From Myotis daubentonii (Eukaryota; Chordata; Mammalia; Chiroptera; Vespertilionidae), in NCBI RefSeq assembly GCF_963259705.1, contig NC_081840.1:5699062-5763061 (forward strand): 64,000 bases of DNA, given 5' to 3'. Below the pieces are notes generated by a model, which had not been told where the DNA came from, did not search any database, and worked only from the letters and a program-made list of their open reading frames with translations. A program made the translations under genes and the position numbers. Shown one piece after another: positions 43,996 to 53,924 of the stretch (the first letter of the stretch is position 1; the number at the start of each line of letters is the position of its first letter).

Positions 43996-45044
43996 AGCAG
44001 TGGCGTGGGAAGCACCCCAAGACCTCACCTGGCACTTAGTAGGCCTTCAACCACCAGCAGTGGCCCACTGGGAACACCCAGGCTGCTGAGGCAGGAAGTG
44101 TACATGGGACAGTGAGGGTCATTGGCTGCCCAGGGAGGCTCATCAATCGTCCTAGGGCCCTCAGACCCAGGCCTGCCTGGAGCCAGGCCCTAAGATTTAA
44201 TTCAGGACACCTCTTTGATTAAGTCATTTTCAAATGTGGCTTAAGGACAAAATAAAAGCCAGTTGGGAAGTTTCTGGGGAGGAAATTTCAACTGCAGACC
44301 ACATGCCAACAAAACCAGCCATCATGGCCATTGGAGCAGGGGATGCGGTACCAGCCCACAGCTGAGAGCCAACTCCAAGCCAGAAGTCTGGTCCTTTTCC
44401 AGGCCATGCCAGCTCCACTCCTGGGTCAACAGCGATGTGTCTTGCCTTTCTGGAAGCTTGACAATGAAGGAAACAGGCGCAGCATCCGGCCCAGGCTTGC
44501 CTAGCGGTGAGCACTGCACCAGACATCCAGGTCCTCGGAACTGAGGTTTCCAAATCAGAGCTCTGGAATGCTCGTGGTCTCCAGCCCAGTCCCAGGTATG
44601 CCAGTGGGCAGCCAGGCCCAGGGGCAGCCTGGGGTTGGCACACTGCAGCCCAGTGCCCTCCTGTCTCCCTCCCTAGCTCTCTGTGGGTCCTGTCAGGATG
44701 CACCTCTATAGGGCCACCACCTGACCCGGCAGCCTGCAGAGACGCATCCTGAAGCTCAGATCTTGGGGGGAGCGGGAGGCCACTAACTTCCTTTGCTGCT
44801 GGCCCCACCCAACGGAACACATTCCAAGTGGGGACCTGGAGCTGGTCCCTGGATGGAGGAGCTGAGGTTGAAATCCTGGCAGGGAGGCAGTGAGGGGCTC
44901 AGCTCTCCCCACCCAATACACACACACACACACACACACAGTGAAGTCAGTGTCACCAATTCAGTCTCCTTCGGGCTCTGTTGGGGTTAGGGTTACGCCC
45001 CCGCCCCCCCACCCCCCTCAACAGAGGCATAGTGGCTTTTAAAA
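43996..45044. other. Intergenic unique sequence
   Basis: No gene is recognised. There is a short CA run at 44919-44940, and GGGGTTAGGGTTACG at about 44984 with two telomere-like units, probably chance. Confidence 0.5.
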
Positions 45045-45221
45045 AACTTATGTGTTTATTTATTTCAGAGAGGAAGGGAGAGGAAAAGAGAGATAGAAAT
45101 ACCAATGATGAGACTTATTGATCTGTTGCCTCTCAGGCATGTGCCCTGACCGGGAATTGAACTGTGACCTCCTGGTTCATAGGTCGATGCTCAACCACTG
45201 AGCCACACCAGCTGGGCCATA
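45045..45221 (-). mobile_element. Ves SINE, internally shortened
   Basis: Reverse copy with TTATTTCAGAGAGGAAGGG and GAGCCACACCAGCTGGGCC. The part between the B-box and the central region is deleted. Confidence 0.88.
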
Positions 45222-46053
45222 GTTGTTTGAAGAGGAAAACTCCCTGGAAACAGAGTTTGTGTGTGTGTAGGGGGGGGCGGGGGCGCGGGGCGGGCAGGTT
45301 AATGGTAGAATCACAGGCAGAGGGTGTTCAGATACACCAGAGACTGGATATGGGAGAGCCCTCTCCTTAGGAGTCTCTCAGAGATCTCTTTTCAGTTCAA
45401 CGTGATGGTATTTTCAGCGAATAATCAATGTTTGTGGACCACACAAATCCGTGAGGCCCAAAGGTCACAGACACGTGCCTCCAGAAGATCAAGGGTCAGC
45501 CCTGGTCCAGCTGCTGGCCTCTGACTTCTCCTCACCTTGGCTTTGCCCTCACACCCAGGGCATCTTCCTGAATCTGAATCCCATGCCCACACCCAGGGCA
45601 CCTGAACAGCCCTGCCAGGTGTCCTCGCTGGAAGAGTTGAGATATGGACACTGGGCACCTAGCAACTTCAGCTGGGCCTCCCCCCCAGCGTGGACGATGG
45701 CATGGAAACACGAAATGCTTGCTGATGGCGTGGCAGGAGGAGGGCCAGAAAAGGAGGTGAGGTTTCCTACAGCAAGACCTGTAAAAATGAAATTTACATA
45801 ATTAATCATTAAAGATGCATCTGCATAAATACGCCCACACCACGGAATATTCTGACCAACCTCTTTATGCAATCCAAGGGCTCCCACGTGTGTTCCTGAG
45901 TGCCTCTGGGTGGATGTGTCTGCGCATGTCTGCGAGCACGACATCTGGAAGTGAGCACGTGCTCCTGTGTGAGTAAATGCTCCAGAGAGGGCGTGGAGGA
46001 CGCTCCCAAACCGGAAGCTGGGATTACTTCCGGGAGGCTAGGCTTTGGGGCGA
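45222..46053. other. Intergenic unique sequence
   Basis: A G-rich patch at 45269-45297; otherwise nothing recognised. Confidence 0.5.
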
Positions 46054-46066
46054 GGGTAGTTATTTT

Positions 46067-47025
46067 TTTTTTTTTTATTGCTTAAAGTATTACAAAGGGT
46101 ATTACATATGTATCCATTTTATCCCCCCGCCCTAGACAGTCCCCTAGCCTCCCCTATCCCCCAGTGTCTTATGTCCATTGGTTATGCTTATGTGCATGCA
46201 TACAAGTCCTTTAGTTGATCTCTTACCCCCCTACCTCCTGCCCCCCAACCCTCCCCGGCCTTCCCGCTGCAGTTTGACAATCTGTTTGAGGCAGCTCTGC
46301 CTCTGTATCTATTCTTGTTCAAAAGTTTATAATGGTCTCTATTGTCCATGAATGAGTGAGATCATGTGGTATTTTTCCTTTATTGACTGGCTTATTTCAC
46401 TTAGCATAATGCTCTCCAGTTCCATCCATGACGTTGCAAATGGTAAGAGTTCCTTCCTTTTTACAGCAACATAGTATTCCATCGTGTAGATGTACCACAG
46501 TTTTCTAATCCATTCATCTACTGATGGGCACTTAGGCTGTTTCCAGATCTTAGCTATGGTGAATTGTGCTGCTATGAACATAGGGGTGCATATATCCTTT
46601 CTGATTGGTGTTTCTGGTTTCTTGGGATATATTCCTAGAAGTGGGATCACAGGGTCAAATGGGAGTTCCATTTTCAGTTTTTTAAGGAAACTCCATACTG
46701 TCTTCCATAGTGGCTGCACCAGTCTGCATTCCCACCAGCAGTGCACGAGTGTTCCTTTTTCTCCACATCCTCTCCAGCACTTGTCGTTTGTTGATTTGTT
46801 GATGATAGCCAGTCTGACAGGTGTGAGATGGTACCTCATTGCTGTTTTGATTTGCATCTCTCAGATGATTAGTGACTTTGAGCATGTTTTCATATGTCTC
46901 TTGGCTTTCTGGATGTCCTCTTTTGAAAGGTGTCTATTTAGGTCCTTTGCCCATTTTTTGATTGGATTGTTTATCTTTCTTTTGTTAAGTTGTATGAGTT
47001 CCCTATAAATTTTGGAGATTAGGGT
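46067..47025 (-). mobile_element. 5'-truncated L1 with target duplication
   Basis: Minus-strand L1 3' end. The run of T at the left is the complement of its poly(A) tail. Within 46339-46857 the minus strand keeps a 172-codon open frame matching the C-terminal part of L1 ORF2 protein (including the CWW and WNIY-like YIYTMEYY motifs). A 13-bp target duplication GGGTAGTTATTTT flanks it at 46054-46066 and 47026-47038. The intact frame suggests a young insertion. Confidence 0.96.
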
Positions 47026-47079
47026 GGGTAGTTATTTTAACATTTCTGTTCTGTTTGAGCTTTGCAGGCATGGGTCATT

Positions 47080-47165
47080 TAAAGGGACACGAGATGGCTG
47101 AGCATTTGAGATCTTGTTCCCTGGAATATGCCGCCAGTTTGGCCCAAATAAATTCATAAAAATTA
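47080..47165 (+). mobile_element. LTR 3' fragment, same family as 57293-58169
   Basis: CCTGGAATATGCCGCCAGTT then TGGCCCAAATAAATTCATAA parallels CTGCCATATGTCGACAGTTT and GGCTCAAATAAACTCACAAA in the LTR near 58.1 kb. It keeps the AATAAA signal. About 70 percent alike by eye. Confidence 0.7.
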
Positions 47166-47214
47166 ATAAAAATAAAAAATAAAAGAATAAGAGCTTTCTA
47201 ACTTAATGTTTTTA

Positions 47215-47433
47215 TTTTTAAAAATATATATATATTATTGATTTCAGAGAGAAAGAGAGAGGGAGAGAGACACATCAATGATGAGAGGGAATCATCTGAC
47301 CAGCTGCCTCCTGCACGCCCCCTACTGGGGATGGAGCCCACAGCCAGGGCATGTGCCCTGGACTGGAATCCAACCTGGGACCCTTCAGTCCTCAGGCCGC
47401 CGCTCTATCCACCGCGCCAAACCGGCTAGGGCG
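47215..47433 (-). mobile_element. Ves SINE with target duplication
   Basis: Reverse near-consensus copy. Flanked by a perfect 13-bp duplication CTTAATGTTTTTA at 47202-47214 and 47434-47446. Confidence 0.96.
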
Positions 47434-47445
47434 CTTAATGTTTTT

Positions 47446-48093
47446 AAAGTAGTGGACTCCTACGGGGCAGGAATCCTGGGGCTCGCCCTCCTCCACGCCC
47501 CGCCCGCGCCCCCTGCTGGCCAGGAGGCCCATCAGCGCTCCCCGAGCCCCACGTGGCTCGGAGCAGACCTCGGCCTTTGCGCTTGGCGCTCGCGGTTCCA
47601 CCCCTGGGAGCACTATCCTCTGACCCCCACCCCAACCCCGGCCCGCGGAGGCAGCGCAAACCCTATCCATGAACCCCACCCCCCACCCTCGTCCCTACCT
47701 CGGGGCAAGGATGTGCATGCAGCGGGTAGGAGCCGAGCGCAGGCGGCCAAAGGGCCCCCCCATACCCCCCTCCACAAGCTCGGGGCGAGAGGAGAAGGCC
47801 GCAGAGGGCCAGGGGAATCCCCAGTCAGCGTTTCAGCAGCGGCGAAAGGCAGAGGAGAGAAATGCTCTTGAAATTCTTATGTTACGCCCTTTTCCGCCCA
47901 TCTGTCCCCTATCTGGGAGGGCAGCAGGGTCAGAGGCTGCACCGGGAAGGAGCGAGCTTGCAGGTCACGGGCTGGGGCGGAAGGGCGATTGCTGGGGACT
48001 GAGGAGGGGCTTAGCGGTGGGTGGGGAGTGGAGGCTGGCGGAGAGGCAGCCTCAGGAGAGGACCATTACAATGTCCAGTAAAACAGTGCATTC
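47446..48093. promoter_or_regulatory. GC-rich unique block with CTCF-like site
   Basis: Repeat-free and CpG-richer than its surroundings, bounded by a Ves SINE on each side. Carries a strong CTCF-like motif at 47505-47521. Could be an intergenic regulatory element upstream of DEGS2; function is inferred. Confidence 0.4.
47505..47521 (-). promoter_or_regulatory. CTCF-like motif
   Basis: Minus strand reads TGGCCAGCAGGGGGCGCG, close to the vertebrate CTCF core TGGCCASCAGGGGGCGC. Confidence 0.6.
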
Positions 48094-48106
48094 AAGAATG
48101 AACCCT

Positions 48107-48348
48107 TGCCGAAACCGGTTTGGCTCAGTGGATAGAGCGTCAGCCTGCGGACTGAAGGGTCCCAGGTTCGATTCCGGTCAAGGGCATGTACCTGGGTTGC
48201 GGGCACATCCCCAGTGGGAGATGTGCAGGAGGCAACTAATCGATGTTTCTCTCTCATCGATGTTTCTGGCTCTCTCTCTCTCTCTCTCTCCCTTCCTCTC
48301 TGTAAAAAGTCAATAAAAAATATATATATATAAAAAAAAAAAAAAGAA
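48107..48348 (+). mobile_element. Ves SINE with target duplication
   Basis: Near-consensus. Perfect 13-bp duplication AAGAATGAACCCT at 48094-48106 and 48349-48361. Confidence 0.96.
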
Positions 48349-48366
48349 AAGAATGAACCCTCCTCT

Positions 48367-48610
48367 GCCCTGACCAGTGTGGTTCAGTTGGTTGGGTGTC
48401 CATGCACCCAAAGGTTGTGGGTTTTATTGGTGGTCAGGGCGCATACCTGGGTTGCCAGCTAGACCCTCAGTAGGGGAACTTAGGAGGCAGCTGGCGGATG
48501 TTTCACTCTCACGTGGATATTTCTCTCCCTCTCCCCCAATCCCTCTCTCTATATATTTAAAACACACACACACACAATAACAATTAAAAAGTCTTGAAAA
48601 AATAAAAAAA
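48367..48610 (+). mobile_element. Ves SINE adjoining the previous copy
   Basis: CCCTGACCAGTGTGGTTCAG head and an (AC)n run at 48564-48577. Left GAATGAACCCTC (48351-48362) and right GAATGAATCCTC (48611-48622) are its target duplication. The same target word was thus used by both neighbouring SINEs. Confidence 0.9.
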
Positions 48611-48622
48611 GAATGAATCCTC

Positions 48623-48878
48623 AAACATTCCTTCCTAGGCCCCGCTCCTGGAGCTAACTGCAGGAGCCAGGTCCGTGGCACTTCCACCTCTTCAAAAAGC
48701 AAAGGCAAAGGGGCACTGGAAAGAGGCGAGCGCATCTAGCAAGTGGGTCACTGGTTGAACCAGGGGAGGTGGGCGAGTCTCTGGTCAGCTCCGCCAGAGA
48801 AACAGAGGCTGATCCCCTGGACGGCGGAGTGCAGGAATGGCCTGCTCCAGGAGGTGAGAGCAGAGAGCATGACTCATA
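48623..48878. other. Intergenic unique sequence
   Basis: No gene or repeat recognised. Confidence 0.5.
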
Positions 48879-49258
48879 CAGTAGTTCCCCCTGATCCTCC
48901 GTTTCCCTTCCTACCGTTTCAGTTACCGGTGGTCAAGTGCATTCCAAAAATATTAAACGGAAAATTACAGAAATAAACAAATTATAAGTTTTAAATTGCA
49001 CACAGTTCTGGACTTGCCTGATGAAATCTCACACCGCCCCTCTCGTCCTGTCTGGGCCGTGAATCATCCCTTTGTCCAGTGTCTCCACACCGTGTACGCT
49101 GCCCACTCTGCCCTCTCAGCCACTTAGAAGTGACTCCTCTTGGTTATCAGATAGACCGTCCTAGTATCACAGTGCTTGTGTTAAAATGACCCTTATTCTA
49201 CTTAATAATGGCCCTAAAATGCAACAGTAGTGATGCTGGTAATTTGGATATGCCTAGG
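48879..49258 (+). mobile_element. Tigger (pogo-type) DNA transposon 5' fragment
   Basis: Begins CAGTAGTTCCCCCTGATC right after a TA (48877-48878), then Tigger-like 5' UTR (GTTATCAGATAGACCG, CTTATTCTACTTAATAATGG). At 49208 the frame MALKCNSSDAGNLDMP matches the start of a Tigger transposase and then stops resembling it at about 49258. Only the 5' end survives. Confidence 0.8.
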
Positions 49259-50424
49259 GGGCTGGCTCCAGGGAGGCAACCCAGCCAGTCTCCCTGGCCC
49301 AGACTGCAGCATTCAAACTCCAGTCACTGGCTCACTGACTCACTGACCCCGCTCCCCAGGCATCACAGGGAGGGATTTACCACGGAGCCAGCGCAGGGTC
49401 ACACAGAGGGTGGAAGGGAGGACCTGTCCCAAAGGGAGTGTCAGGGTTCACCAGCATCACCCCCAAACAGGGTCTTGTATGACTTCATCCAAGCCTCTCT
49501 CTCGAATGCGCCTCTCGTCAGTGCAGCCAGTCAATGCCCTGGACCACGGTCGCGCTGCTGGTCACACTGCTTTGCCCCTGCTCAGCAGCTCCCTCGGCCT
49601 GGAGTGCCCTCACTCACCCTGCCAAGGCCACCGCCTGGTAAAGCTTTCCCAGACCCCTCCCCTGAGCATGGCTCTCTGGGTCCTCAGTGCCAGTTCAGGG
49701 CACACTGCAGGAGCCTCGTAGGTGCAGGCAGAACCCATCCCCTGTCCACTCCCTGAGTGAAGACTCAGCCTCAGTGTCCCATCTGTGGAAGGAATGCTGG
49801 GAAGAGCAAGCCACAGCCTGGCCCTCCAAGAGCGTCCTGGTGCACGGGAGTGACTCCGGGACCAATGGGAACCTAGCCCCTGGGAGCCCTGGGCCTGAGA
49901 CACCAGCCGGAGATTTCTACCTGGGCCTTCGGAGCAGGATGAGGGATGCTTTCTCCCTTTGAGACCCAGCCCAGGGGCCCTGTGCCTGTCTCACCTCCTG
50001 GGTGCCCACCCAGGCCACAGAGGACAAGAGAGGGGGCCCACCTGACAGGTGGAGACACCAAGGCTAGTTAAGGAGCAGGCACTGGGCCTGGATGGGCCAG
50101 GTGGAGTGAGGGGCAGGGCCCAGTGAGCCCGAGGGAGGCCCGCAGCCACTAGCCTGGAGTGACCTCAGGACGCTGCCAGGGTATTTATAAACAGCCGAGC
50201 CAACCTGGGTGTCATCAACCTGTAAAATGAACTCCTTGGCATTCTCTGCTGCCCTGGTTTGTACCTTCAGTGCCTTTCTCAACAATGGACTCGACTCAGG
50301 CCACATCCTAGTATTTAAAAAAGCTGAATGGGTCAAGTTGCCTCCACCAAGACTCACTATGAAATAATCCCTTGCCATGGGCCAGGTCCCAGGGGAAGGA
50401 TGATACAAGTATGAGGCTATCACA
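49259..50424. other. Intergenic unique sequence
   Basis: GC-rich, with frames up to 182 codons that show no domain; the longest begins in the Tigger fragment and runs out into unrelated sequence. No gene is called. Confidence 0.5.
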
Positions 50425-50432
50425 ACATATAG

Positions 50433-50656
50433 CAGCGGTTCTCAACCTGGGGGTCACGACCTCTTTGGGGGGTCAAACGACCCTTTCACAGGGGTCGCCT
50501 AAGACCATCAGAAAACACATATATAATTACATATTGTTTTTGTGATTAATCACTATGCTTTAATTATGTTCAATTTGCAACAATGAAATTGGGGGTCACC
50601 ACAACATGAGGAACTGTATTAAAGGGTCGTGGCATTAGGAAGGTTGAGAACCATTG
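50433..50656. mobile_element. SPIN-type nonautonomous hAT transposon
   Basis: Terminal inverted repeats CAGCGGTTCTCAACC and GGTTGAGAACCATTG. A perfect 8-bp target duplication ACATATAG lies at 50425-50432 and 50657-50664. Inner text AGGGGTCGCCTAAGACCATC and ATTAATCACTATGCTTTAAT matches SPIN ends as I know them; the middle is deleted. SPIN elements entered bats and several other tetrapods by horizontal transfer. Confidence 0.93.
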
Positions 50657-51112
50657 ACATATAGGCAAATAACAGAATAATGTTGAGTAGAAGAAGCCAG
50701 ACCTGAGAGAGCACAGACTGCATGATTCCATTTGTAAAAAGTACAGAAGCAGCTCTGGCTGGGGCGTCTCAGTTGGTTGGAGCATCGTCCCAGACACCAA
50801 AAGGTTTGATTCCCGGTCAGGGCACATACCCAGGTTGTGGATTCAATTCCCAGTCTGGGCATGTGCGGGAGGCAACTGATCAATGTTTCTCTCTCTCTAA
50901 AAAAATAAAAAATAAATAAATTAATTAATTAATTAAAAAACAAAATAAAAAGTACAAAAAACAGGCCAAGTTCATCTATGGTGGTAAAAATCAAAATAGT
51001 AGTTGCCCTTAGATGGGGCTCTGCATGGAGCCACAGTGAGGACATGGGAAAGCTCATCTGCGTATTCACATGAGATTTTGCCCTTTAATGTAAAGAACCA
51101 ATGCGACTGATA
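50657..51112 (+). mobile_element. L1 3' UTR remnant, split by a Ves SINE
   Basis: CTGCATGATTCCATTTGTAA on one side and GGCCAAGTTCATCTATGG, AATAGTAGTTGCCCTTAG on the other are typical old L1 3' UTR text. Host of the SPIN and Ves insertions. Confidence 0.65.
50754..50940 (+). mobile_element. Ves SINE
   Basis: CTCTGGCTGGGGCGTCTCAG head, GTTTGATTCCCGGTCAGGGC box, (AATT)n-rich tail. Flanked by AAAAAGTACA on both sides. Confidence 0.92.
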
Positions 51113-51135
51113 TAATAATAATATAGGCTAATCTA

Positions 51136-51592
51136 TCTATATAAAAGCCTAAGCGACCATTGTAACCGAACAGACGACCGAACAGGCTGCATGGGGCAAC
51201 CAGGCCGGCAGGGGGGTTAGTGAGGGGTGACCAAATGACCAAGCAGCAGGCTGTGTGGGCCAACCAGGCCGGAGGGGTGGGGGGTGGGGGCTGTTGGGGA
51301 TGACCAGGCCGGCAGGGGGGCAGTTAGGGGCAACCAGGCTGGCAGGCAGAGGCAGTTAGGGGTGATCAGGCTTGCAGGGGGGGGAGTTAGGGGCAATCAG
51401 GCAGGCAGGCAGGTGAGCAGTTAGGAGCCAGAGGTCCAGGATTGTGAGAGGGATGTCTGACTGCCGGTATTGGATCGGGCCTAAACTGGCAGTCGGACAT
51501 CCCCAGAGGAGTCCTGGATTGGAGAGGGTGCAGTCTGGGCTGAGGGAACCTTCCCCCCTCCCCTGCATGAATTTCGTGCAGCGGGCCTCTAG
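51136..51592 (+). mobile_element. HeliBat-type Helitron with internal tandem repeats
   Basis: 5' A|TC with TCTATATAAAAGCCTAAG at 51136 and 3' TTTCGTGCAGCGGGCCTCTAG|T ending at 51592, so it sits between A and T without duplication. The middle holds about six imperfect 35-45-bp units built on GGCAACCAGGCCGGCAGGGG. Confidence 0.9.
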
Positions 51593-52171
51593 TATAATAA
51601 TAATGTGCCACCGGTGCTAATGAGAGCTCCTCATTTCTGAGCCCCATCCATGCTGGCAGGCAGGGCTGGCTCCACCTGTGTGCCCCTCCCATCCATCTGC
51701 CCACAGCGAATGATCAGCAATATTCCCGCTATCCCACTTCACAACTGTGGAAACTGCAATCGGTACAGGTGGGCCTTGTCTGACTCCAAAGTTCTTCCCA
51801 GAAAGTTCTGTGGCCACCCCAGCTCTGGGAGGGGAGCAGAGATGTGAGTCAGAGGATGCAGATCAGACCCTGCTTCTCTCTCTCTCCAGGCCTCCTCAGC
51901 AGCTGTGGTAGCCGCTGTTCAGCCCCACCTCTCTCTCTCCCCGAGAGGTCAGCAGTTCAGCCCGCTCGCCAGTCCCCGCCCACTGGAGCCTGCTGCACGC
52001 GCAGCCTAGCATTCTGTCGAACCTTTGGTCGTTTTGGATGTTATGGGCCCTAGGTTTTTATATATTAGGAGGATTTTATAATAAATTCATGTATTTATTC
52101 TGATGTTTGTTTTCATTTAAAATTAAGGAGGTAGAGGGAAGGAAGGAAGGAGGAAGAAAAAAATAGTGTCG
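51593..52171. other. Intergenic, right part possibly another Helitron
   Basis: The left part is unassigned. Text from about 51840 to 52070 may be an inverted Helitron, listed separately. Confidence 0.45.
51840..52070 (-). mobile_element. Possible divergent Helitron 5' part
   Basis: On the minus strand the right edge reads TCCTAATATATAAAAACC, like a HeliBat 5' end. The flanking base is not the expected A and no CTAG end was found, so this is tentative. Confidence 0.35.
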
Positions 52172-52395
52172 TCCTAGCCGATTTGGCTCAGTGGGTAGAG
52201 CGTTGGCCTGCAGACCGAAGGGACCCAGGTTCGATTCAGGTCAAGGGCACATGCCCAGGTTGTGGGCTTGGTCCCCAGTGGGGGGCGTGCAGGAGGCAGC
52301 TGATCAATGATTCTCTTTCATTACTGATGTTCCTATCTCTCTCTCTCCCTCTCCCTTCCTCTCTGAAATTAATAAAAATATATTAAAAAACAAAC
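52172..52395 (+). mobile_element. Ves SINE
   Basis: TCCTAGCCGATTTGGCTCAG head through GAAATTAATAAAAATATATT tail. Flanks AATAGTGTC and AATAGTGCC look like its target duplication. Confidence 0.94.
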
Positions 52396-53423
52396 AAATA
52401 ATAGTGCCATTATTACTCATAGCTGAAAATCAATGGACACTCTTTAGAGAAATAAAGGATTAAGGGAGCTATGTGAAATTAACAAGGTAACCACAAGTAC
52501 ACAGCTACAAAATTTCCAATATATCAGGAGAAACACTTGCACCCAAATTAAGCAAATATTTTATAACCTGAAAAACCTAGAAAGTATTAAATAAAATGAC
52601 TTCACTGAGACCAAGATGGATTTGTCACATCGATATATGCAAATAGGTTAACTCATCTGTAAAGGGAAATGCCTGCTAGATGGTTCACATTCCACGCTGA
52701 GCTGGAGGCAAAAGACACTGCCCAGACAGGAAGACTCAGAAAGAATGAAGATAGAAGGGTGGTGCAAGAGGTAACAGGCAAAAGCCAACAGAAAGCAGGG
52801 GTCAGGTTCAAGGCACAACATTAGACGAGACCAAGAGGAGCACTTTACAATGACAATGTGTGCAAGTCAAAGGGAAGATATCACGCACCTACACTGCATC
52901 AGAGCATGCATTAATATTTGTGCGTTGAGAAGCAGAGTGAAGACATAAAATGGAGTTACTCTAGTCAAGCTGCTAAATTACTAAAATCAAGTGGGTTGAG
53001 ACATGAGGAAATGATTCCATTCTTGTTCTAACAAGCCTGGGAATGTAAACTTTCGAACTTTCTAGTCCTGCATCAATGCCTCGATACACATACATCCACC
53101 TCCAGATAACCTTGACCCCACCCACCCCCAAAGGACTCATATATCCAGACCACCTGGTGTTCATTACCCAGACCATTCAATGCGACCAGAGTTCGTGGTG
53201 CCCATCTTTGACCACCTAGCACCCTCACCCAGATGTCCGACATCTGACTGATAACCATCCTGGACTAATTCTAGGGCTGAGTGCAGGAGGGATACTTCTC
53301 AAAAATGTACTTTTTACTAGAACAACTTTTAACTTTTCTTTCTTCTTTCAAACACTTCTGGGTTTGGTCTAGCTAAGTTCATAGTTTTTAAACTCTAAGG
53401 TCCTTAAATAAATCTTTCTCAAC
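52396..53423. other. Intergenic, old repeat-like text
   Basis: AT-rich. The stretch 53280-53423 ends TTAAATAAATCTTTCTCAAC, which could be an LTR poly(A) region. The rest resembles no family I can name. Confidence 0.4.
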
Positions 53424-53549
53424 CTTGGCCAGATAGCTCAGTTGGTTAGAGTGTCATCCTGATACGCCAAGGTTGTGGGATCGATCCCTGGGCAGGGCAC
53501 ATACAAGAATCAATCAGTGAATGGATATATAAGTGGAACAACAAGTAAA

Positions 53550-53623
<74 letters not shown>

Positions 53624-53665
53624 CCCTCTCCCTCTCCCTCTCTTCCTCTCCCTCAATTTAAAAAC
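53424..53665 (+). mobile_element. Ves SINE (AACAACAAATC subfamily) with expanded CT run
   Basis: TTGGCCAGATAGCTCAGTTG head, TAAGTGGAACAACAAGTAAA body. Its pyrimidine part has grown into a long CT microsatellite. Confidence 0.92.
53554..53619 (+). repeat. (CT)n microsatellite, about 33 units
   Basis: Uninterrupted TC units from 53554 to 53619, grown from the 3' region of a SINE. Confidence 0.97.
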
Positions 53666-53672
53666 AACAACA

Positions 53673-53895
53673 GCCCTAACCAGTCTGGCTCAGTGGATAG
53701 AGCATCGGCCTGTGGATTGAAGGGTCCCAGGTTTGATTCGGTCAAGGGCATGTACCTTAGTTGTAGGCACATCCCCAGTAGTGGGTGTGCAGGAGGCAGC
53801 TGGTCAATGTTTCTCTCTCGATGTTTCTAACTCTCTATCCCTCTCCCTTCCTCTCTGTAAAAAAAAAATCAATAAAATATATTTAAAAAACAATA
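53673..53895 (+). mobile_element. Ves SINE
   Basis: GCCCTAACCAGTCTGGCTCA head, TCAATAAAATATATT tail; placed at the A-rich end of the previous copy. Confidence 0.94.
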
Positions 53896-53924
53896 ACAAC
53901 AAAAAACCAACTTATTTATTCTAG

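Noticed and set aside
44980..45000. Telomere-like GGGTTAGGGTTA
   Set aside because: Only two units, no longer array; likely chance.
46490..47008. 172-codon plus-strand frame
   Set aside because: Antisense of the L1 ORF2 fragment, whose real frame is on the minus strand.
53549..53830. Serine/leucine repeat frame
   Set aside because: A translated (CT)n microsatellite within a SINE.
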